This document shows, piece after piece, positions 19,002-27,717 of a stretch of 27,717 nt of DNA (position 1 is the first letter of the stretch; each line of letters opens with the position of its first letter). The notes beneath the pieces were generated by a model. The model made no database searches and had not been told where the DNA came from. It saw nothing but the letters and a program-made list of their open reading frames with translations. The position numbers and the translations under genes are program-made. Origin of the DNA: Ramicandelaber brevisporus (lineage: Eukaryota; Kickxellomycota; Ramicandelaberales; Ramicandelaberaceae); contig MU602725.1 in NCBI GenBank assembly GCA_025201865.1, positions 31,607 through 59,323 of the forward strand, given 5' to 3'.

Positions 19002-19016
19002 AGGAAGCGAAGCAGT

Positions 19017-22000
19017 ATGAGCACGACGGTGACATTGAGCTCGCTGCTCAGGTCCATTAGAGATCAAACGAGCACACGCTGGCAGCTTCAGCGCGATCTG
19101 AGAGCGGCTTGTGAGGATGCACTTCGCGAGCCTGAGCCAGAAGCAGCACAGCCTCAACAGCAGCAACCTCAACAGCAGCAAGCATTGGCTTCACCGCCTA
19201 CTACAGCATCAGAGGAAGCAGTGACAGAACAGACGTCAGAGCCTCCATCGGACTCCGTTCAGCCAGAGGCAACTTTGGTTGAAGCACCCGTTGAGCAGCA
19301 AGCAGAACAAGCTTCACCATTGGATGCAACATCAGAGCCATCAGAGCCATCAGAGCCATCCGTACCTGCTGAATCTGCAGAATCTACTCAGTCTGTCCAG
19401 GATTCACCGCCTGATCCAGCATCAGCACCAGTTCCAGTTACAACTGAAGCTCCAGCTTCGACCGAGCCATCTTCAGAGCCATCTTCAGAGGTACCAGCAG
19501 CAACAACAGCATCAATCCCAGCTCCGCTTCCGCTTGTTGAGGTCCCGGTTGAAGTGATTGATGATAGATTGACGCGTTCCTGGTCAACCATCTGCCGCGC
19601 TCTTGATCCTGAGCTGCCATTAGCCATTCGCGAAACGGCTCTTGTTGGTCTTCAGAGACTGTTTGCATCAAATCAAGCATTCGGTGCATGGGATCCATCA
19701 ACATTGGCACCTTCAACTACGCCATCGACACTTCGACTATCATTCTCAGACTCTAATAATCTGGCATACCTTGATTCACTCAGTGGGAACCAGCCTCAGC
19801 TGATTGTTGACGATGTGTGCAGCAGAGTCTGTGGATTATACAATGGATCATCAACAGAGTCATCAATCCAGCTACAAATCATCAGATTCTTGCTTACATT
19901 AGGCACAAGCACCACATCTACATCTACCATCGGTCTGCATGGAACAGAATCGTCAGTCATCAGCAGCTTTGTGCCTGTTATTCGCGGCACATCACTCGTC
20001 AAGGCAGTTGTGACATGTGCAAACATGGCTCTATTCGCAGGCGAACTTCAGAATCAACAAGCCATTGTTCAGTCCACAGCTAGAGCAGCACTTCTTCAGT
20101 TGGTCAATGGAACGGTGGCTCGCATCTCTCCTACAGTTGTTGCATCAGATGAGGACAACTCTGACAGCCTGGCTCTATTGAGATTGTTCAGTGACCTTGC
20201 TGTGGAGCCATTCCCTCGCCAACCCCCACAGCAGTCTGCCGATGCAGCTTCAAAGTCATCTCCAAAGCAAGTGTCGTCAGAAGCATATGCTGGCACTGCA
20301 GTTGAGTCTCAGGCACGTGCCCTGGCTCTCGAACTGTGCCTGTCAATGCTGACCAATGGCGGCTTGCCTCTGTGCACCTCTCTCCAATGCATTGCTGTTG
20401 TTCGAAAGCACGTCTGTGTTGCTCTGTCGCGCAATGGCCTTTCATCCGATCCAACCATCTTTGAGATTGCATTGTCACTCTTTTTGATTCTTCTCTCTCA
20501 TTTCAGAGCACCACTCAAGGCTGAAATCGAGCTGCTCTTCAACGGCATCTACCTGCGAGTGCTCGAATCACCCCAAACACCATTCAAGCAGAAGACTCTT
20601 GTAGTACAAGGACTGACCAAAATGTGCAAACAGCCTCAGTTACTTGTTGACGTATATGTCAATTACGATTGTGATCTGAACATGGCAAGCATCTTTGAGC
20701 GTGTTGTGAATGCAGTTGCTCGAATTGCACAGGGCAAGGCACGCGGTGTATCAGTTTCAGCTTCTGGCTCGGCGCATGATGTCTCATCTGGCATGGCAGC
20801 TGGCGAAGGCAGTGTGATTGGATCAACACTGAGTGGACTAATTGGTAGCCATGCTGCTGGATTATTGTTGGACAGCGGGTCTGATTTGGCCCTAGTACAG
20901 GATCGCAGATTAATGCTGCGTGGTTTGCGCTGCTTGGTTTCCATGGTTGAATCATTGAGAGCATGGGCTGCAGATAATGACGCTTCTGGAGATGAACCAA
21001 CTGATACTGATGCTGCCATTGAAGAGTCTAGCGGAAGACCAAGTACAGCGAGTGACTCAATTTCGATTACGCCATCTATTGAAGCCACTGAACCACCCAG
21101 TGAATCACCAGAGACATCGAGACCATCCACATCGATGGCTATGCGCAGATCAACTTCCATTAGAAATCAGCGGCCTGGCTCAGCAGCTGGAGGCGATACT
21201 GGGTCAATTCACTTGGCTCGTTCGAGATCTGTTCATGCTACCAGTAATGCCACATCAGCAGCTGGTCAAGATGTGCTTCCTGTGTCCTCATCACCTGTTG
21301 TGCTAATGTCGCGTCGTTATTTGAATGCGATTGATCTACAAGATAATGGTGAGGCAGCCGCGGCACTAATTGCTCGGAGCAGCTCTCCTGCTCTGGGTGC
21401 AGCTGCGGTTGTTGATGGGTCAGGTGCTGGCGTTGCTGCGAGCTCAGCTGCCGCTGGTAGTAATGGGAATGCAGATGAGTCAACTGCTGTTGCATCGTAT
21501 GTGACTCTGAAGGAAATTGAGACTGTAGCCAAGCGCAAGATGGAGTTCACAAAGGGTGTATCGCTATTTGCGCGGAATCCAAAGAAGGGTCTGGCTTATT
21601 TTGAATCACATGGCTTCCTTATTATTCCATCACATGATGACACTCTCCATCAACAGCAGCAGCAGTCTGTAGTATCTACAGCATCTACAGCACCCGCAAG
21701 CACCGCGGATGTGGCTTCTACTGGTGAGGATGATGTAACCGTTCCACGACCAGCTCGTCAACTGCCTGTTCGTGCCATTGAAGTTGCCAAATTCTTGCAT
21801 ACAACTCCTCAACTCTCAAAAGCTGCGATTGGTGATTATTTGGGTGAATCTGATCAAATCAACATTGATGTTATGCACGCATTTATCGACATGCTTGATT
21901 TCTCTGAACTGGAGTTTGTTTCTGCCTTGCGTAAATTTGTTCGATCATTCAGATTGCCAGGTGAAGCACAAAAGATTGATCGTATAATGGAGAAGTTTGC

Positions 22001-25000
22001 AGATAGATATTGTGAGCAGAATCCATCCGCACAGTTTACATCAGCTGACGTGGCGTATTTGCTGGCATTTTCATTGATCATGCTCAATACAGATCAACAC
22101 TCTAATCAAGTCAAAAATAGGATGAACAAAGCTGCATTTATCAAGTCGAATCGATTGATATTTAGTGTCGAAGATATGCCTGACAAGAGATTGGAAGCTT
22201 ATTTTGATGACGTGGCTAGCAGTGAAATAGTTATGGAAAGAACTGGTTTGCCAACTAACAGCAGCTCCACCGAGGAAGACTCTCTGCATACAAATTTGCT
22301 TCGAATGCTGGAAGGACAGAGACCATCAGCAATGGCGTCAATGTTTAGAATAGCCTCAGACGCAGCCGCCCATATTGGACCAATGTTTAGAGTGGCTTGG
22401 GCTCCTTTACTGGCGACATTTAGTACAGTGTTTGAGGGATCAAACGAGGAGAATTCAGCCACTGATGGAGTAGAATTTACACGGGAAAAGATTAAGTTGT
22501 GTTTGAATGGAACAGTGACTGCCGTCCAAGTTGCCGGAATAAATAGAATGGATACCGAGAGAATGTCGCTGATATCTGCCTTGGCCAACATGACTGGATT
22601 ACGCCAGCTAGCTTCAGCGAGTAATGATAGCCAGTCTATGTCATTTGTTTTGAGAAGAAAGAACGTCGATGCCATCCATTCCATGATTCAACTGGCTACC
22701 ACTCATGGTGAGTATCTGGACGCATCTTGGGCTATTGTGCTTGACATGGTATCGCAGATGGATAGACTGGGCTTACTGGGTGAGAGTGCGCTGTTGCCAC
22801 CGCCTCCTCCATTCAACTCCTCAGTAAATGCGTCGATTGACTCTACTAGATCCCAATCTGCAACCCCAGGCAATAAACGAGCCAGCATCAGCAGTGCAGT
22901 CAGTTTCAATGAATTGGGCTCGCGTGCCACGTCGCCTGTTGCCTCAACCAGCAGTCCACTGATGTCTCCAGCAGCTCTTGCTAGAAACCCAGCACTGCGG
23001 GCATTAATCAGTGAGCTGCAATCGCAGTCCACAATAGTTGCAATTGATCACATTTATACACGCTCGGCTGATCTGAGTCCATCGTCTGTGCTCTTCTTCA
23101 TTCAGGCGCTGTGCCAGATTGCCACAAAGGAGGTGTTGAGTAGGCATCGACCACGCCTGCATGCACTGCAAAAGATTGTGGAAGTGACCCATTACAATAT
23201 GCGTAGAATTAGATTTGAATGGGCTCAAATCTGGGCAGTTTTACTTCCATTCTTTGCCAAAATTGGTACAAATCCAACATCGCCCACTGGAGTTGTGGCA
23301 TTTGCAATTGATTCATTGAGACAGCTTGCGCTCAAGTTCTTGGAAAGAGACGAGCTGGATAGATTTGATACTCAGCAGGAATTCTTGACTCCTTTTGAGC
23401 ACATTGCTCAGTCCACCAACCATGATTCAATCTATGCTCTAATTATTGAATCTTTACTTCAAATGTGCAATTCAAGATCAAAGACATTGAGATCAGGCTG
23501 GAGAATAATGCTGAGAATATTTGGAATGGCTGCAACAACCACTTCAAATACAACCACATCAGATGATGATGCAGCTGTCCCGGTCAGATCAGATGCACTG
23601 GCACTGAGCACTGCAAGATCACTAGAACACATTGTATCCACCTCCCTGGAATTGATGGCACCATACACCCCAGATTTGGTTCAAACTGTAGTTGCATTTG
23701 CACTGAGAGAGCCAGTTGATCCAGCAACAACCCTCGCTTCATCAGACAGTGAACCAATCGCTGAAATTGCATTGCGCATTCTAACCAAGTGTGCTGAACA
23801 TGCTCTAACTCATGGTCGCTCTTCATCATCCTCAGCATCCGCTGCAGCATCTGCAATCCGGTCTCCTCCAATGTCACCGCGTCATGCACAGCATCAGCAA
23901 CATCAGTCTCCAGATGAGCACATTGTCGCCCAATGGGTGCCCATCTTCCGTGGTTTCTGTCGCATTGCATCTGGCACCCATCAGCGCGAGATTCGGATGC
24001 GCTCACTCCGTACAGTCTTCAGATACTTGGGTCGTGAGGCTGAGCGCATGTCACCTGAGTCATGGGTGCTGGTCTTCCATCAAGTGTTTTCACCACTGAT
24101 GACGGGAATTGAGGATGTGTCTGCTACGGAGCCGCCCGCTGTTGTTGCAGAGACTGTGTGGATGGCAATGTTACCGCTAGTGAGCAACTTGGTGACCAAT
24201 CACACGGAGGCACTGTTGAGCACTTCGAATGTGCCGCTGCCTGGATCTAGAGGACTAGCCAACGGAACTGAATTGGCTCAGAATGTGACGAGTCCGCTGG
24301 ATTGCTTGATGTCATTGCTGGACAGATATGTACGTGCCAAACATCGAGTCCTGAGCCATGCTGGTCTGTCAACTCTCACTGGCATCATTGTTGATATTTG
24401 CGTCAATGATTCCGAACATGATGGCCAAGCAGATGATGGAGATGATGTTTTGCAACTGTCAGATGCCGTTTGGAATAAATTTGGTGCTTTGCTCAACACT
24501 GCCTTGATGGTAACTCGTCCTTGGGAGTTGTTTGTGCTTGGCCGTGATTTATTTTGGCAGCGAATCCACAACTCTTCCAGTTTGAGTGCGACTGAGCCAT
24601 TGTTTGGCAATGTAGTGCGCCGATTGATTCCAGTGGAGGTGCTGACTGGATGCGAAGTTAACGCAGATGATGGAGATGTAACGAAATTGGTTGATTTTGA
24701 TTATGCACTCGTCAAGTGTGGATTGCATCTAACTGCAGTTCATGCTATCAGAACACTGGCATTCCCGCTCTCTAGTCGCATCGAGCAGCAACATCAGGAA
24801 CAGAAGCAATCCAGTCCTATTAAAGAGCTGTCGTCATCGCAGTATCTGTCTCAAAATCTGCTCCTGACTGCTCCCCGCTCTGTTATGCTGTCCTGCCTGA
24901 ACTCGCTGCGTGATTCCTACCTGTTTGCACGCGAGTTCAATATCAATACTGAGCTTCGTCAGCATTTGCGTGACAAGGAGTACGTCAAACAGACCCCTAA

Positions 25001-25415
25001 CCTGCTCGCCCAAGAAACTCTTGCCCGTACAGTCTTGTTTGAAGTTGGCTTCTCACTGTATGCTTCTCTTGGTGACGTCGATTTTGGCACTGGCCCATCT
25101 TCTGAGATTGTGCCGTGGCTGCTCCATGATGCTCAGCGATTGCTTGCATCATATGGTGACATGCTCAAATCACCCGATCAGCATTCGCGCGAGCTTGGAT
25201 ACTTGACTGACTTGGTGGTTGTCGTGCTGAAGCAACTGGTGCTGGTTCCTTGGTATTCCGATGAAACCAACGGACGCTTTGATGCGATGAGAGAAGCCGT
25301 TCCAGATTTGGCAACTGTGGCTGTCAAGCTGGTTGCTTCGGACAATGCGAGAATTAGAGCGCAGGTGCAAGAGTTTTTGGCAAAAGTCATGCCATATGTT
25401 AAAATTAGCATTTAA
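19017..25415 (+). CDS. SEC7: BIG/Sec7-type ARF guanine-nucleotide exchange factor
   Basis: A 2,132-residue protein. ATG at 19017 begins the DCB domain (SLLRSIRDQTS). The HUS box NYDCDL is at 549-554 and the context VNYDCDLNMASIFERVVN is typical of the BIG/Sec7 branch. The catalytic Sec7 domain spans about 830-1070: VGDYL-type loop IGDYLGES, FRLPGEAQKIDR with the glutamate finger at Glu983, and LIMLNTDQHS. The HDS1-4 helical regions make up the rest. The protein activates ARF GTPases by GDP/GTP exchange at the trans-Golgi, driving vesicle formation. Two inserts are odd: about 140 residues of Pro/Glu/Ser/Thr/Gln at 38-175 inside the DCB domain, and about 45 residues inside the Sec7 domain (871-915). 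The length is normal for the family. Divergent from ORC1; no coding intron. GBF1/Gea is excluded by the HUS and Sec7 sequence. Confidence 0.96.
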   Translation: MSTTVTLSSLLRSIRDQTSTRWQLQRDLRAACEDALREPEPEAAQPQQQQPQQQQALASPPTTASEEAVTEQTSEPPSDSVQPEATLVEAPVEQQAEQASPLDATSEPSEPSEPSVPAESAESTQSVQDSPPDPASAPVPVTTEAPASTEPSSEPSSEVPAATTASIPAPLPLVEVPVEVIDDRLTRSWSTICRALDPELPLAIRETALVGLQRLFASNQAFGAWDPSTLAPSTTPSTLRLSFSDSNNLAYLDSLSGNQPQLIVDDVCSRVCGLYNGSSTESSIQLQIIRFLLTLGTSTTSTSTIGLHGTESSVISSFVPVIRGTSLVKAVVTCANMALFAGELQNQQAIVQSTARAALLQLVNGTVARISPTVVASDEDNSDSLALLRLFSDLAVEPFPRQPPQQSADAASKSSPKQVSSEAYAGTAVESQARALALELCLSMLTNGGLPLCTSLQCIAVVRKHVCVALSRNGLSSDPTIFEIALSLFLILLSHFRAPLKAEIELLFNGIYLRVLESPQTPFKQKTLVVQGLTKMCKQPQLLVDVYVNYDCDLNMASIFERVVNAVARIAQGKARGVSVSASGSAHDVSSGMAAGEGSVIGSTLSGLIGSHAAGLLLDSGSDLALVQDRRLMLRGLRCLVSMVESLRAWAADNDASGDEPTDTDAAIEESSGRPSTASDSISITPSIEATEPPSESPETSRPSTSMAMRRSTSIRNQRPGSAAGGDTGSIHLARSRSVHATSNATSAAGQDVLPVSSSPVVLMSRRYLNAIDLQDNGEAAAALIARSSSPALGAAAVVDGSGAGVAASSAAAGSNGNADESTAVASYVTLKEIETVAKRKMEFTKGVSLFARNPKKGLAYFESHGFLIIPSHDDTLHQQQQQSVVSTASTAPASTADVASTGEDDVTVPRPARQLPVRAIEVAKFLHTTPQLSKAAIGDYLGESDQINIDVMHAFIDMLDFSELEFVSALRKFVRSFRLPGEAQKIDRIMEKFADRYCEQNPSAQFTSADVAYLLAFSLIMLNTDQHSNQVKNRMNKAAFIKSNRLIFSVEDMPDKRLEAYFDDVASSEIVMERTGLPTNSSSTEEDSLHTNLLRMLEGQRPSAMASMFRIASDAAAHIGPMFRVAWAPLLATFSTVFEGSNEENSATDGVEFTREKIKLCLNGTVTAVQVAGINRMDTERMSLISALANMTGLRQLASASNDSQSMSFVLRRKNVDAIHSMIQLATTHGEYLDASWAIVLDMVSQMDRLGLLGESALLPPPPPFNSSVNASIDSTRSQSATPGNKRASISSAVSFNELGSRATSPVASTSSPLMSPAALARNPALRALISELQSQSTIVAIDHIYTRSADLSPSSVLFFIQALCQIATKEVLSRHRPRLHALQKIVEVTHYNMRRIRFEWAQIWAVLLPFFAKIGTNPTSPTGVVAFAIDSLRQLALKFLERDELDRFDTQQEFLTPFEHIAQSTNHDSIYALIIESLLQMCNSRSKTLRSGWRIMLRIFGMAATTTSNTTTSDDDAAVPVRSDALALSTARSLEHIVSTSLELMAPYTPDLVQTVVAFALREPVDPATTLASSDSEPIAEIALRILTKCAEHALTHGRSSSSSASAAASAIRSPPMSPRHAQHQQHQSPDEHIVAQWVPIFRGFCRIASGTHQREIRMRSLRTVFRYLGREAERMSPESWVLVFHQVFSPLMTGIEDVSATEPPAVVAETVWMAMLPLVSNLVTNHTEALLSTSNVPLPGSRGLANGTELAQNVTSPLDCLMSLLDRYVRAKHRVLSHAGLSTLTGIIVDICVNDSEHDGQADDGDDVLQLSDAVWNKFGALLNTALMVTRPWELFVLGRDLFWQRIHNSSSLSATEPLFGNVVRRLIPVEVLTGCEVNADDGDVTKLVDFDYALVKCGLHLTAVHAIRTLAFPLSSRIEQQHQEQKQSSPIKELSSSQYLSQNLLLTAPRSVMLSCLNSLRDSYLFAREFNINTELRQHLRDKEYVKQTPNLLAQETLARTVLFEVGFSLYASLGDVDFGTGPSSEIVPWLLHDAQRLLASYGDMLKSPDQHSRELGYLTDLVVVVLKQLVLVPWYSDETNGRFDAMREAVPDLATVAVKLVASDNARIRAQVQEFLAKVMPYVKISI
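19335..19361 (+). repeat. 9-bp tandem repeat coding Ser-Glu-Pro, 3 copies
   Basis: Three copies of tcagagcca within the DCB insert of SEC7; related Ser-Glu-Pro units recur near 19469-19489. Confidence 0.85.
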
Positions 25416-25848
25416 GGCTTCTAATTCTGTTCACTATGGCTTTACCCTCTTCTTCCTTCCTTTTACTTGAATAATTTAAATACTTTTAACTCTAATTCAG
25501 CTCATATACCCCAACTCTTTTTAAAGAGTTGAATAGTATATGTGAGCAAAGATAGATGCTAAAGCAAGTGCGATGATCGACAACTAAGTGATGCATGACA
25601 GGACATGCAGAGCACAATAAGAAAGTGGACACTAAACAATGAACGATAATTAACGTGTCCGCGGTGCGGATGGCTTGACATGTCATTGAAGAAGATTTGA
25701 GTACAATAACGTTGCTTGCTGGAGTCAAGAAATAGTGAGAAGTGCAGCAATCGGAGATGAAAGGAATACACTCATAAAAATAAGATTTTAAAGACTAAAT
25801 GATATGTTTGGTGAAGTTTGAGGAGGAATAATTCATAATTGAGTTTCT
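25416..25848. other. convergent spacer between SEC7 and F-box-like paralog B
   Basis: 433 bp holding the 3' ends of SEC7 (plus) and paralog B (minus). Apart from the inverted repeat at 25500-25547 I see no gene or RNA gene. No AATAAA close to the SEC7 stop is apparent. Confidence 0.5.
25500..25547. repeat. inverted repeat, possible hairpin in 3' region
   Basis: A perfect 9-bp inverted repeat (CAACTCTTT/AAAGAGTTG, 25512-25531, 2-base loop) is nested in an imperfect outer pair, gctcatatac at 25500-25509 and gtatatgtgagc at 25536-25547. It could be a 3'-end hairpin on both convergent transcripts. It is too small to call a mobile element. Confidence 0.6.
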
Positions 25849-27495
25849 TTAAATTCCATGAGGAGAATACCACCCCACCATATAATAGTCCATAATCAGG
25901 CGAATATGAGGATACTTCTCTCTGATAGCATTCTCGAGAGAAGCGTCACCATCGATTGTGCATGACTTGAGATGCGGCAAACAGGCAATCAGTTCAAACA
26001 CGAGCTCGGTTGGCCAGCTGATATTATCCCTTGGAATGCTAATGGTCAAACTGCTAATACCTACAGTCGCACCTTCCTTAGCGGTCTGTTGATGCTTCTT
26101 GAAAACACTCTTGAACAATTTTGGCTCAATCAAGATACATTTATTGAATGACATGCTGCACAGATTGGGCAGAGCCAGCAACACTTCAAACAGCCGAGGT
26201 GTCAGTATAGTCTTGGAGATTGCAATGGATTCTAATTTGGATGAGCGAATGTTAACCAAATTAGCTGTTTGTAGCCAGCTGGAGTCAATTAGAATGGAGG
26301 ATTCGCCGCGCAGAGAGAAACTTGTGAGACGTGGAAGTTGGCCAGCCACGCGCTCCAGCATTAGCACACCATCAGTACCAACAGTATTGCGATACACCTC
26401 AATCGCAAGATCCGTTAACTGTGGATTGAGCTTGGCCATTTTCTCCAAAGCACTGAAAAGTAACCTGGCGCTACCGTGAATTCTGACATCCTTCAGCTCT
26501 GGCCATTCTTGGGTAAGCAATACTTGGATTGCTGAGCCTGCATCTTCTTCAGTTTGATGACGGCATGGTCTTTCAGTAATTTCCATCCACTCTATGGCTG
26601 GGAACTTGGCTGGTGTAAAATCAGAGTAATCGAACAAGATGCGCGACGCACAACAAACATCGATGGTGAGCGTACGAAGTCGACCAAAAACAAGTGGATC
26701 ATCACAGGTACCACTTGGACTTAAAACTTGCTGATTGTGGAGAGCCATACATCCATATTCATTTGCTACTATGCTGAGATCTGGAAGAGCAGTGAGGTAT
26801 GGTCTGAGAGTTTCCATCTGGACTGGATTTGGAACATTTGTGCAGTAATATCTGCTCATGTCGATCTGCAAACTAATTGACGGACGAAGAGGCGACAGTG
26901 TCTGCACAAATGACCTCAAATTGGTCCATAATTTCTCTTGTTCTTCATCATCATCATCATCATCATTATTGATAAATAATATAGTCACCTCGCGCAATCT
27001 CTGTTTACTCGAATCATGATGGCGAGCCATCATCACTCTGGCCAAAATATCCAAGTCAAATGGCGGCGTGCTAATCTCCATTTGTATCTTTAACGACCGC
27101 AGTCCGTGCAAACTAGCAATGGCATCCATAAACATCTGTTTATCATCGTCTTCCATCCAAATAGGGATATCAAATGCCATTGACGTAGTGTTTGGAAACA
27201 ATTGTGCCCAGTCATGCGGGTCGAATTCTGACTCGTTGTAAGCCAAGTCAATTGAACGCACTAGATGTCCATAGCGAGCATAGGCACTGCTACGGACAGG
27301 TTCAGCGACACAGACAGTATTGATAGTAATCGTGCGCCAGACACTGCGAGCGAATATCTCGTGGAAGTTACTGGAGACTGTGAGCAGTTTGACGGCTTCC
27401 TTTTCTTCAAAGTAGAGCGTCAGCAGCTCGAGGAGATCTAGAGGCAGATCGAACAGCCGGAAGCAGCTCATCGTGGTGCTCATCGTGGTGCTCAT
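25849..27495 (-). CDS. F-box-like/LRR-like protein, paralog B
   Basis: A 548-residue protein aligning over its whole length with the one at 1874-3481, nearly identical in the F-box (residues 12-58). In the body it keeps such blocks as SSAYARYGHLVRSIDL and IDVCCAS. Differences: two rather than three MSTT units at the start (ATGs at 27495, 27483 and 27471); an acidic run of Asn and Asp near residues 172-179 from an ATC repeat (about 26945-26966 on the plus strand); and a C-terminus 15 residues longer, ending in Trp-Tyr-Ser-Pro-His-Gly-Ile. The Leu-rich spacing suggests the same LRR-like solenoid. A role as substrate adaptor of an SCF ubiquitin ligase is inferred from the F-box only. Nothing indicates a pseudogene. 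Confidence 0.85.
   Translation of the reverse strand: MSTTMSTTMSCFRLFDLPLDLLELLTLYFEEKEAVKLLTVSSNFHEIFARSVWRTITINTVCVAEPVRSSAYARYGHLVRSIDLAYNESEFDPHDWAQLFPNTTSMAFDIPIWMEDDDKQMFMDAIASLHGLRSLKIQMEISTPPFDLDILARVMMARHHDSSKQRLREVTILFINNDDDDDDEEQEKLWTNLRSFVQTLSPLRPSISLQIDMSRYYCTNVPNPVQMETLRPYLTALPDLSIVANEYGCMALHNQQVLSPSGTCDDPLVFGRLRTLTIDVCCASRILFDYSDFTPAKFPAIEWMEITERPCRHQTEEDAGSAIQVLLTQEWPELKDVRIHGSARLLFSALEKMAKLNPQLTDLAIEVYRNTVGTDGVLMLERVAGQLPRLTSFSLRGESSILIDSSWLQTANLVNIRSSKLESIAISKTILTPRLFEVLLALPNLCSMSFNKCILIEPKLFKSVFKKHQQTAKEGATVGISSLTISIPRDNISWPTELVFELIACLPHLKSCTIDGDASLENAIREKYPHIRLIMDYYMVGWYSPHGI
27472..27495 (-). repeat. 12-bp start-codon minisatellite, 2 copies
   Basis: Two tandem 12-bp copies at the start of paralog B, the same unit as in paralog A, which has three. 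Confidence 0.9.
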
Positions 27496-27717
27496 CTGTT
27501 GCTGCTGTTAGTATTTTCGAGGAGTGTGGAGCATTCCAACCTCCGCTCCATTCAGAAAGCCAGAGCCCAATGTGGGCAGATAGTTCTGGGGACACACATA
27601 ACTTGATGCCTACATGCTGATTGCGCACATACCAACTCGGCTCAGCTATTGAGTCCCAAGTACACTTGCTGCACAATTACCTCTCGTGTTTTCATAACAG
27701 CTGTATCTCATGTCCTA
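27496..27717. promoter_or_regulatory. upstream region of F-box-like paralog B
   Basis: The first 35-40 bases match those upstream of paralog A (CAG-rich leader and the segment ttttcgaggagtg), after which similarity ends abruptly near 27530. No other gene is supported to the window edge. Confidence 0.5.

Larger units (their letters stand above)
18766..19016. promoter_or_regulatory. 251-bp bidirectional ORC1/SEC7 promoter
   Basis: The ORC1 start (minus) and the SEC7 start (plus) are only 251 bp apart, so both core genes must share this region. It contains a likely 5'UTR intron of SEC7 (18905-19001). I see no clear TATA box. Confidence 0.8.

Noticed and set aside
20663-21160. 165-codon minus-strand open frame inside SEC7
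   Set aside because: Shadow of the SEC7 coding frame with no recognisable domain; similar shadows lie throughout SEC7 and ORC1.
1-27717. tRNA, rRNA or transposase genes
   Set aside because: No GGTTCRANNCC-type B box in a tRNA context, no rRNA-like block and no transposase or reverse-transcriptase motif was seen on either strand.

Overview
The window looks like nuclear DNA of a fungus, probably an early-diverging one; this is inferred from gene content, and no species is claimed. It carries an ORC1 with a BAH domain, a kinase of the fungal Ran1/Pat1-Ksp1 type, a BIG/Sec7-type ARF-GEF and a pair of F-box-like paralogs. Every coding region is a single uninterrupted ORF (the ARF-GEF is 2,132 codons). 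Several proteins carry polyglutamine or Ser/Thr/Pro low-complexity inserts. A 280-base run of N at 14324-14603 is an assembly gap.

Layout. 1-3481: two minus-strand genes, an ankyrin-like protein (208-1602) and F-box-like paralog A (1874-3481). 3482-8691: a 5.2-kb gene-free, microsatellite-rich interval, pyrimidine-rich and G-poor on the plus strand, running up to a plus-strand Ran1-like kinase (8692-10818). 10819-14232: a 1.3-kb intergenic stretch and a plus-strand four-helix membrane protein with a long Q/N-rich tail (12157-14232). 14306-15616: a GNAT acetyltransferase broken by the gap and a small secreted Gly/Leu-rich protein, both minus. 16147-25415: ORC1 (minus) and SEC7 (plus), divergent from a 251-bp shared promoter. 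25849-27495: F-box-like paralog B (minus), about 24 kb from paralog A and in the same orientation.

The main discovery is the kinase upstream region. Read by eye on the plus strand, there is no ATG trinucleotide from 4164 to 8691 (4,528 bases), although same-composition triplets such as TGA (about 40) and GAT (about 20) are common and the opposite strand has dozens of ATGs. This is what an extraordinarily long, largely unspliced 5' mRNA leader under selection against upstream start codons would look like. The membrane-protein gene shows the same pattern on a smaller scale (545 ATG-free bases). In both cases the reported plus-strand ORF begins at a non-ATG codon (TTG at 8677, GTG at 11998), and I moved the start to the first ATG.

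The genes do not form an obvious pathway. ORC1 (replication licensing) and SEC7 (Golgi traffic) are core housekeeping genes that share a promoter. The F-box pair and the ankyrin-like gene look like lineage-expanded accessory families around this core.
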